Shown here: positions 10,939 to 22,200 of the stretch, piece after piece
Position numbering within the stretch: position 1 is the stretch's first letter
How the letters are laid out: each line of letters begins with the position of its first letter
Source of the DNA: Crambe crambe
Lineage: Eukaryota > Porifera > Demospongiae > Poecilosclerida > Crambeidae
Assembly (NCBI GenBank): GCA_963924555.1
Contig: OZ004584.1
Coordinates: 8,059,001-8,123,000 of the forward strand
Length of the DNA stretch: 64,000 nucleotides
Direction of reading: 5' to 3'
Program-made: the position numbers and the translations under genes
Notes under the pieces: model-generated
Database searches by the model: none
What the model was told of the DNA's origin: nothing
What the model saw: only the letters and a program-made list of their open reading frames with translations

Positions 10939-13900
10939 ATGAGCAAAGAGGAGTTTTGGTGAGTACGAATGATTTAATAGGCAGCTAGGAGACTGGCTAG
11001 CTAGCTAGCTACAACCCCCATCAATAACTAGTTCGAAGCTTTTTTTTATAGTCCTGTTGCATGCAGTTTTAAATCGCTAGCAATTGAATGTTTTCCCAAT
11101 GACAATTAGCTATATGCCTACTTCTGTGGTTAGCTATCTAAGCAATATAAAAAAATTATGAGAATCTTAATTAGCTAGGAATCACAAGATGCTATTAGCA
11201 ACTAAGTGCAAACTAATCTTGTTAGCTCGCTAGCCTACCTACCTAGCTACTAAAATCATTCTGTAGTTGAGAGATATAAAGCATTCCAAGTTGCATGATT
11301 GATAAATGGGACAGCTTAGCAACCCAGTGTCCCATGGTGGTGGCTTGCTTGATAATGAAGATGCCGTGAGGAGTTAAGTGGGTTGTTGATGTTTGACTAA
11401 GATGAAAAGACTGTATTTTGGAATTGAATTACTGGCTGCATGGCCCTGTTTGCCAATACACTGGAAACACACTTGGGACCCAGTATTTAGTCCTTCATGG
11501 AGAGTTTGGAGGTTATTTTGTATAGTGTGTATACATATACAAATTAGATTGTCCTTTATTGATAGATTTGTCCTCTTTTAGAGTGTAGGTTCCACCATAA
11601 CATACCCCGTATCTTTAGAAAGAGTTTTAAATGGAAGGATGAGTCGCTTATTTGTTTACTTCCTCTACTGATGGCATGGATTACGATTGTTTGTGGCACC
11701 ATCTAAGCAGAAAAAAATGTTTTTCAGATGAGAATATTGTAAAGAAAAGAAAAAGATTCCCTTAAATTCTCGGCGAAAGGTTTATTTAAAAATTGCTCCA
11801 AAAAAGTCTTGTTGTGTTGTGGCGTGACGTCCTTGATTTAGCGTATTCTAAGACTTTTCTCTGATACTAAAGGTGCTTCCCACATGCACTGAATACCTCA
11901 TTAGAATATCTGAACATCAAAGTGATCTCAGCCTGCCTGAGGTAAGGCCTGAGGCACACTACCAGCTTTGTATCAATGGTATGTGAAACCCTTTGTTGGC
12001 TTGCCACAGCTGGTTGCTGTTGGAGATTGATAATGTATTGTTTACTTCCACTGGTGTAGTATTGGAGTGATGAAATCCACCCTCCCTATATGAACCCCCT
12101 CCAGATCTGGTAAAAATGTATGTTAATTCGACCCATAACTTTATAATAACTTTATGATCCCTTGCAATTCTCTCAGCCTCCAGTACCCCTCTAAAGTCTT
12201 AAATTTCAAAGAAGCCAATGGATGAGTAGGGAGTATGCATTGCTTTTCAGAAAGCCCTTTGTGACAGAATAAGCTAGAAAATGTGATTTGTAACTTGACT
12301 ACCTTTTTATCGTATTCTTCTCCAAATTGTGGCATGACAGACAACTAAACACAGCTGTAAACATGACGGGCCTCTTGCACAGGTAGCATGCTTGCGTACA
12401 TGGCTAATTTTTATCCTTTGTGACTACAATAGACATCTACATCTGCCTGGTTTTACAGAAAGACAGCTACAGAATGAACTCCATAACACTATACTTGGTT
12501 TCTATGAGAGAAAACATAATACAAGATTTCGTACTCTTAAAGGCTGAAAGAATCTTTTCTGTGAGACTCTGGACTACTGAATTTAATTAAAATATATTAG
12601 AGTTTGCAGTGGAATCACCCTGAAATAACCTCTTCAAGGTCCCAAAATATTCACTTTTTTCACATAGTGTTAATCACCTCCAAAAAGAGGACAACCTCTC
12701 TACAGGGGAAAAATTGGTGCATCCTTTATTAAGAGGTCCCATCAATAGATAGCAATCTCTAGATACTAGATATTATCAATCTTTAGGTTATGATAATTGA
12801 GGGCTCCTCTGCACTGTCTAGTCCCACTGTTATCTATTTATATGATGCATGGGACAAGGGCTACTATTATTGTGTTCCGTCTCGTACACAAACCGTCTTT
12901 ATTTTGCTTTTTGAGGCGCTTGAATTAGACTAAATTCTATCAATTGCCTGCCAGAGGCCATTATGATTGTGTCTTTAATGTATGTGGGTCCCATGGAGAC
13001 GCTGTTATAAAACCAGTCCTTTGTTATTTGCAAACTTTTTGGGTACTGTGCTCCTGTTGAACTGGGAGGGTCCAGTTTTACAGCTGCAAGTTGCTATGGT
13101 GCATGCCTCTGTGTACATTGCTAGGATGACTCCTAGGCTTCACAGCTCTCTGTCAACAGAAACAGTTCCTTTGTTGTAACACATATGCCGTGAAACTTGT
13201 CTAATATCACTTGTCATGTCCCAACAGCACCCATTCTCTCCAGAATCTCTCTATTAAGGCCCCACCATATCCCAACAGCACCCATTCTCTCCTCCCTAAA
13301 GAGATCAACCTCTCTATTAAGGCCCCACCATGTCCCAACGCAACAGCACCTATACCCTCCTCCCTAAAGAGATCACCTCCACTCCACCATGTCCCGACCA
13401 TGTCCCGAGGCTGAATCAATTTTATAAGGAAAAATACAAGCAACAAAATTTCATAATTTCCATAAGATTTGTTTATCTTCAGTGTGTGGTAACTTTCACA
13501 GTTTCTCGTGAGTAGCAATAACAATAAACTCTTGTCATTAAATGTCATCCATTCCAATTCTTAGTACACACACCCTGTTTACATAGACAACGATACTTTT
13601 AATGAGTACTGGATGTAACACACCCAAGACACACTGTCGTAAAATACAAATTTGCGGCAAAATTTGTATATTTAGCGAGTCCAAAGATGCACATGTGGCA
13701 CTAAATGTTGTTTTTTTAAAGCACCACCCAGCTGCACAATTTACCATGGCTACTGAAAAATAATTGCTTCTGCTAGTCAAGTGAAGCTGTGAGGGGATAT
13801 TAGTCCTCACTTTCCATTATGTTAGATAGAAAAACAATCTTCCCCATGAAGCCAATAAGAGTCGATAATTTCCAAACTCTGAAGATGCAACACACACAGT

Positions 13901-16900
13901 TACTCACCCTGACCAGCCACACCCTTAACTAAATGAGCTCCTTTTCTTTCTGTATTGACTCTACAAGGAGTTTCGACAGACCCCCTCCCCTCCCTCCCTC
14001 ATCTAATCACGTCATGTGTATCCAACACTGCTGAACAGCTGCCTCATTGTTGACCAAAGAACCTTTGAAGAGAGACCTCTACAAGACACTACATGGCAAC
14101 ACAATACTGATCATGTCACACTATCGTAAGATGCCATGCCATGGTATTTAGTAGGCTAAACATTACATATTGTGCTGTGGTACATACACCTGGAATTTAT
14201 CAGTTGATTATTATTATCATGTAAACACCATGGCATGGCATGGCATGGCATGGCATGGCATGTTACAGGCACCATGATATTTACTGAATGCAGGCCATGT
14301 TAACATGTTATGTTCACATCATCATACTGTACTAATACATGAAGATGTTAGTATGACTGTATGACTGCATGTCATGGCACAGTCACATGTACATGTCATC
14401 ACATGCCTTGGATTCGTGAATTCCATGCTGTTTATACTCTGCCATGCCATGCAGCTAAATTAGTGCCATGTCCTTACATGTGCATGAACACCTTCCTATG
14501 GCATGCTGCCACATGTGAGTGGTCCTTTTGATAGGAAAGCTGTTTAGTCCCAAGAGCTATAACTGACACCTCCACCAGCCAATCAAGTCCTGTGCCCTGG
14601 GGGCCAGCCGGGCAGGGTGGACACTTCACTCCCACGGGACCACACCTCTCTGTAGTTAATGAAGGGTGAACCTAAACTGACCTATAACCAGGAAAGTGTA
14701 AAGTCTTAAGATGTCACTGTCAACTTCCCTGGCTTCTTAACTGAGTGAGTGTGTATTAAAGTGTTACTGGTCAAACTTCCTAGGTCAATTAAAAACATCT
14801 GGATTGACCAAGTGAGGAATGTGTGAGTTTTGGTTGAAGCATAGCTGGTCACTGTCAGTAACTTCCCATCTCAATTTGAAAACAACTTCCAATTGAATTT
14901 TTTTGACTGTTGCAGGACTTCCTATAGCTACTACTGGTACTCCCAGTCACTAGACCTTATGCCTTAATAGTGATCTGATTACAAAGCCCGGAAAATCATT
15001 TCAACATCCCTGACAGGCAGACAGAGTTAACTACTGATGATTTGCCATCTCATGGATACTCGTTCATTATCCATACAATTTAAACACAAAATTGATTCCA
15101 TTTGAGCTCAAACTTCTCCTCTTATCAAACTCCTCCCCCTTTTACTAATCAATCTCCTCCCCTCATTGCTAATCAAATTCCTCCCCTTATCAAACTCCTC
15201 CCCTTATCACTAATCAAACTCCTCCCCCTCAAATTCCTCCCCTTATCACTAATCACACTCCTCCCCTTATCACTAATCAAACTCCTCCCCTTATCACCTC
15301 ATTAATTGAACTCCTCCCCTCCCCTTTTTGCTGTGTATAGCACGTCTTTCGTAGGGCAGCTGTTTCAGGGGGAGGCCAAGACTAAGAGTTGGACTCCTAT
15401 CATCCCCGGACAAGTCACCATCCACTTGCAACAGAGAAAGGGCGGAGCCTGGTGGATCGCTACCACCAAGAAAGATCAGGTGATTAATTACATCAGAGTG
15501 CAGACACACAATCTTTATGTTGAAATCTAACACTCTAGTCAGACCACCCTGAAATGTGATCTCGTCTCTATAAGGAGTATAAGGTCATTCTGCCATGTCA
15601 CTTACTCCAGTTACTATAAGCAGTCCATTCTGCCATGTCCCCACGGCACCTATTCCAGTTACTATAAGCAGTCCACTCTGCCATGTCCCCACGGCACGGC
15701 ACCCTAATTTAGCAGGCCACTCATTCCTGACGCATTAGCTAGGTGGTCACAATAAGTCACGTCTTGACTATACAACAAGTTTTGCCTTCAAAGCATCTGC
15801 TTAGTAACTACATTCTCCTTGTGTTTAATAACATCTGTAAATGTAACCATGGATGCAATAGCACATGTATGGCTTGAATGCTCCTATTAATGAGAATTCA
15901 ATAGAGTCATCCAAAAACTCTTTTGGAGCTGACAGAGAACACTTTAGTTAATCGACTTCTGGCAGCAACTTTCTGATAACAGTAGCTGGGAGAACTAGGA
16001 AACATACTTTCTTTTGAAAACATCTTAAATTTTACTGCTCCTCTTTTGAAAACAACTTAATAATTCCTAAAACTGACTTGCATAGAGAAAAAAATATCAA
16101 ATGACTGATTCGCAAGAGCAAAGATTTAGTCTATTACTTAAGCACAGTTTTTTTTTCTTTTTCAATTTTACTCAGAGACTGTGTATGCCAATATCCCTAA
16201 TTAGGCCAGCTTAAGTAAGTGTGTCCACAATGGAAACTCAACAAAAGATCATCTAAACTATCATTGTACTCTTATATGTGTCACCTCTAAAAGAGGACAG
16301 CCTCTCTCTAAAAAGATGGGGTCCAAGTGTGTCTATTTGGATGTTTCAGTCATTAAACTTAATTCTCTTGATAAAATGATCAGTTGTTTCTAGGGGAGCC
16401 TTACAGCTCTCTAAACTAACAGTGAGTAACAGTGAGTGACTAATTGGGAAAGACATCTAAAGGTGTAGAGTTGCTCTGTGTGTAAACAACCTGTTGACTC
16501 TTCCCATCCACCATTCAAACATTCCCACACAGCTAGGAAAATATGAATTAAATGTAATTCTTCCCTCCCTCCCTCTCTCCACCTCTCTCTCCTCTGATCC
16601 TCCTGCCACAGACGTGGGAGAAATGTATTGACACTAGTTTCAAGTATCGGATAAAAGAAACTTTTATTCAGTGGCAATGCCAAGGAAACGATGGAGAAAT
16701 TGAGACCTTTGGCCTACGAGTGAAAACTGATACGATTGCTAAACAGGTATGAAATCTCCCTAGCCCCCTAGCCCAATACTTGAACTGAGCATGCTCGGAT
16801 AAGGACGCGAGCTAATTTTAATCTTCTTTACTTACAGTTTGGAGACACCATTGATACCATCAAGAAAAATCCAGTCAGTAAAAAGATATCGCCTCCTCCT

Positions 16901-19155
16901 GTCACCACACCCAAAACCCTGCCCACTTCTCTTCCCAATACAAACTCTTCACACGTCCCCTCCAGTACGGACAAGATTAAAGAGGTACAGATATATTTAG
17001 AGCGAAGAGGGAAGAGAGAGAGATTCAATCTAGGACTTTAGGAGAGAGAGAGAGAGAGAGGCTAGGAATTTTGACTCAGCACAGACAGATTAAAGAGGAG
17101 AATGGAGGGAGAGATGGGAAAGAATCAAGCTAGAACTTTAGGAACTTTGTGATTGAAGAGTGTGTTGTGTTGTTGTGTCTCCTCAAATGTGATGTGTTCC
17201 TTCTGTCATGCGACAGGTTGAAAGTTCGGTGGTTCTCAAAGTTCAGATCGTGGGAAAGGAAGAGACAGCCTTAAAGGTCCCTACAAGGTAAAACGTCATT
17301 GAATTGTTGAATGGAATGCCATACATATCTTCACTGAATCCTTACTCACCTAATCACGTCAGTCAAGTCACAATATCAACATTAGTAGCACGGGCAGTAC
17401 ATATAATGATCCCATGTGTAGACTAAGTTCGATGTCACCAATGAAATTTAATTCATTATATTGACTGGTGAAGTTAATGCCATTCCTGTTTTGAATTGAG
17501 TCATGTGTCACCATGTATGGAGAGGTCACAGAGGTCACTGGTTGATGTACATAATAAAAAGAGTCAACTTATGCCACAACTTCAGTTAATCTTAAATCTA
17601 CGAAATACACAGTTAGTGTAGCTTTTTCAGACTTGCTAGATTCATCATTATCATCTTCCAGTGATGGTAACTGGACTAATAGCTTAATTTACTATTGAAG
17701 TATGTTTGGGCAGCCTAAAAGATCGATGTATGTCATAGATTTGTGTAAGTTGAGTGACTCGTGCTTAAGTATGTCATCTCTTTGTTTTTAGTGTTTCCCT
17801 GCAACGGATTCTTAAGTCTGTGTGTCAGAAGAAACAACTGGACCAGGCACTCTATACTGTTGCCCTCCCTCCCAGCTCTGCCAATGGACAACCATTGCTA
17901 TGCCAGCCTTCCATGACTGTTGGTGACCTAAAGACGTACGAGGTCCATCTCATCAAGAAAGATTCAAAACTTGCTAAACAGAATTCAGTTGAAGAAATAA
18001 AGCAGCCTGTTGCCACAGCAACAGCCGATCAGGTACAGCTTTATTGTAACCAACAATGACCGTAGTCATGACACTGAGCATGCCCAGAATGAAACATGAT
18101 AATCACTAAGTCCTGTCGGAATATTTATTTATTTATATGTGTGCAGCAAATGTTGCTACAAGTGGAACTTCCTAAGGGGGAGCGGACGGTGGTACGTGTG
18201 GCCCCCTCCATCCCCATGGGACAGCTCCTGGCCTACATCTGCGGCAAGAGGAACATCGACCCCACCCTCCACAGGTTTGACCTCCCTGTGACGGAGGAGA
18301 GCTTGGCACAAAAGACCCTCCAGCAGCTCAAGATAAATAGCATCAGAATCATCTCAAAAGGTAGGATACTGAGTTTATATGTATGATGATCCTTTACCTA
18401 CTGTATGTATCATTATTCCTATATCTAATCTAGTACCACAAGCTGAAAGTGACACATCCCCTTTGGTGGACACGCCTCCTTCCCCTGCTAAGTCCAAGCA
18501 CAAGAAGAGCACCAGGAAAAAGAAGGCCAACGATTCAGACACTGACGAAGGAAGCCCCTCCCACTTGGGCCAGAAGAATGCCCCTCCCCCTCTCCCTACA
18601 AACCAGCGTAGGAGGACTCAACCGGACTTCATGAAGGAATTGGCGGCAGAGATGGCAGAGAGGAAGGACAAGGATTTATCCGAAGGATTGGACACGCCTC
18701 CTGCAATAAGGGAAAAGGGGACAACCCCTGGTGGTGATGACGTTGCAACCACTGGGAGTGCATTGGCAACATTTGGTGAAGAAACAGATCGTAAAAGGCT
18801 CACTGATTCGCCGCTGAGATCGACCACTTCTAAGGGGAGCTTGAAATCACGTATGAGGCCAGCCCCTGGACCCCCCTCGTCTAAAGGAGGGATGGTCTTA
18901 TCGGCACAGGGTAATACTGAAGAAGTGGAAAAGGAAAAACCAAAAATCCCACCTCCTGTTTCAAGCAAACCTCAGAAAGGTGGTATTGTGAAGCAAGGTA
19001 GCATGGGATTGGATGAACCTGATTTGGCCACACCTGCTGAGGGAGAGGAAAGTAGGGAGAAGGAGACCCAACAGTCCCACGTCAAGCAAGACCTGGTGGG
19101 GATGGAGAGTCCCAATACCACAGCCATGAAGAAGCAGGCAGGTGGAAGGTAAGAA

Positions 19156-19189
<34 letters not shown>

Positions 19190-19203
19190 TTAATGACAGT
19201 GTA

Positions 19204-19289
<86 letters not shown>

Positions 19290-22200
19290 ATTGTTTCTTT
19301 TCTCCTAGATTTGCTACCATGAAGGTGAGAAAGAAGGAGCAAGCGGATGAAGACAAGGAAAAGACTCGTCATGGCAGCTTGGAGAAAGACAAGCTCAAAC
19401 GTCCTCGAGGAAAACCTCCCGCCCCACCAACCAGTGACAGTGGTGGAAACCAAAAGAAAGAATCAGACGTTGTTGACTCCAGCAAGACACCACCCACTGA
19501 GGAGAAATTTACAAGTCTGAAACGAAAACCCAAAGGCCCTGCCCCTCCCCCTCCACGGCAGCTGAAGAAAGCGAACACCATTGCTCGGATCAAGCATGTG
19601 GATACTGCTAAGAACGTCATGACAGAGTCGGGGAAGAAAGAAGTAGAAGACACCAGGGAGAGAACTTTGAATATCAAGGAGAAGAGTAAGAGTACTTCTC
19701 TACTTCCTGCCAAATCTCAGGCTGTTGAAGGTGAGAGTCCAAGTGGTAAAATGGTGAGAAATCGTCCGTCACGTAAAGCTCCGTCCCGGCCTCCCCCCTC
19801 TGCTCCCATGACCACGCCCACTGGGGGTACTCCTTCGGAGGAAAAGAAGGAGTTCAAGAAGATTCAACCCATACTGGAGGACAAGCACGAAGAGGAATCT
19901 AAACCCATCTTAGCACCCAAAGTGGAATTGACCCCACCTCCACCACCTGATCTTTCAAATGAACCAGAAGGTTCACCTGAAGACCAGGAAGAGGCAGATG
20001 GGTCGAAACTGTCATCCTCTGACAGCCCAAAAGGGTTGAATGGGTTAGGTCCATCACCTCCAACACCTTCTGATTTACCAATCGAGTCAAAACCATCACC
20101 CAAAAGGCAGCGAAGGAAAGAGGCAGAGTCTCCAAGCCAGTCTCCTCAAAGCCAGCGGAGGAAAGAAGCAGAGTCTCCCAGCCAGTCCCCTCAAAGCCAG
20201 CAAAGGAAGGAGGCAGAGTCTCCCAGCCAGTCTCGGAATCCAGCCACTACTAAAATAAAGGAAACGAATGATGGGGGGAAAATGCTGATCATCGAACCCT
20301 CTCCAGGTACTGCTCGGAAATCACTAGGGGGACCTATAATATTCAAGCTCCCACCACCCCCTCAAGAACCACCTAAAGCCACACCCATCTCACAGGAAAC
20401 CACACCCTCTTCAAATAAGACTAAGAAAGAATCGAAACCTTCATCATTGGTTAGTCCAGAGAGTGAAGTGAAAGTTCAAACAAAGAAGAAGAAAGATGTC
20501 GCAACTCCACCAAAGCCCAGCAGCAAAACGAAAAAGAAAAAATCCAGAGTTAAAACTCCTCCTCCAAAGGACACCAACGAGCAGAAAGGTGCTCTTCCAG
20601 TGCAGAATGCAGACAAAGCTGGACAGGGACCTCATGCAGAAGATGAAAAGGTATCCACCGTGGAAGAGAAGATGACCAGGAACTTGGAATCTTTACAAGC
20701 AGCAACTGAAGAGCCTTCATTGGCGTCAGCTGAGAAGCAAGGAACACAGCCTTCATTGACATCAGCTGATAAGAAGCCGGGAGATTTTCATGTGACAGAA
20801 ACACCTTCAAAGCAGTCGGCCATATCAGAAAGCTTTTCAGAACAAACTTCTACCAGCTTATCCCTCGTCTCTCCTGGTGGTGGCCTCTTAAACGCCACCA
20901 TTGTGAGCAACGAATTCACAAACATTGATGATCTTCTCTCCAGCTCCATGGAAGAAATTGTCACCACTGATTTCTCCATTGAAGAGAATTTGGAACCACC
21001 TCAAGAGAAGTACGATGAGATGACTCATTCTAGTTCCGGAACGAGACTAGATTCTGCTGGTCGTAGCAGTGATAATTCTATGAGCGATTCTGAAAATAGT
21101 AACACTTCAAGGGAAGGTGGTTTTCAGATTCAATCAACGGATGAAGATGATAATAGCTTCATAATGAACAGGGGTTTACCTAACCGAGGGTTAAAGAAGA
21201 CCACACCCACCAAGTCATCATCAAGTCCAAGTAGAAGTCCAGGGAAGCGGAGACCAGTTCCCCCTCCCCCTGTCTCAGCCTCCCAAGTACTCCTCCTGAA
21301 CTCAAACAACAACAATAGTAACAACAATAACAACAACAACAGTGTTGATGTAAACATGTATACAGAAGCAACGAATGTCCAGCCACTGAGTAAGAAAGAC
21401 AATGACTTTCCCGATGGCAGTGGAAATTTTCTCTCGTCGAGTGAAGGAGGTATGTACCTCCCTCCACAGGAGCTGGAGGACAGCGATGAAACGTCGGCGG
21501 AGGATGAGGAGGAGTCAGGATTGAAGTCCTCGTCACTATCTGTGGAAGGCCTGGATGAGAGTATCGTTCTGATTAGTGTCAAGCGTAACTTGGAGGACAC
21601 CCCTGTCCACGTCGTCATGAAGGAAGAAGAAGTGGAGGAGAAGTCTTTAGAGGTTGCCGTGGTATCTGATGTGACAGAGTCAACAAGTGGGAGTATCCAT
21701 GTGGGATGGCTTGGTGGGACCAGTGAAGGGGGCATAGCAGGTCTTGGAAGGGGGAGTGAGGAAGCACCAGATGTGAGCACGCTCAGTGTGGAAGGAGCAC
21801 GAGAGGAAAAGGAGGAGGAAAAAGAAGAAGAAGAAGGGAGTGGATACAGAATGGGAGATGCTACTTTGAATGAACTGGACAGTGTTGTGTCTGATCTACG
21901 AGACTTGGTTGAAAGCACATCGTCATCATCACAACCTGTTCCTCCACCTCCCACTTCTTCTTCCACCACCATCTCCCTTCCTCCGTCACCACCTCCCCCC
22001 ACTGCTACATCCACCACCTCCTCCCTTCCTCCGTCACCACCTCCCCCCACTGCTACATCCACCACCTCCTCCCTTCCTCCGTCACCACCTCCCCCCACTA
22101 CTACATCCACCACCTCCTCCCTTCCTCCGTCACCACCTCCCCACACTGCTACATCCACACCCCCTGCCCCTCCTCCACCCACCTCCTTCCCAGCCCTTCC

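Larger units (their letters stand above)
10959..15340. other. 4.4-kb first intron of the EVH1/Cobl-like gene
   Basis: No open frame of interest on either strand. It holds a MITE relic (about 11455-11592), MITE-like 'aacctcttcaaggtccc' sequence at 12605-12800, a tandem block at 13207-13400, a GCATG-rich stretch around 14100-14520 and a CTCC minisatellite ending at the acceptor. Confidence 0.7.

Noticed and set aside
21130..22182. 350-codon minus-strand open frame (Gly/Val/Ser-rich)
   Set aside because: It is antisense to the repetitive proline-rich exon of the EVH1 gene; no splice or domain evidence.
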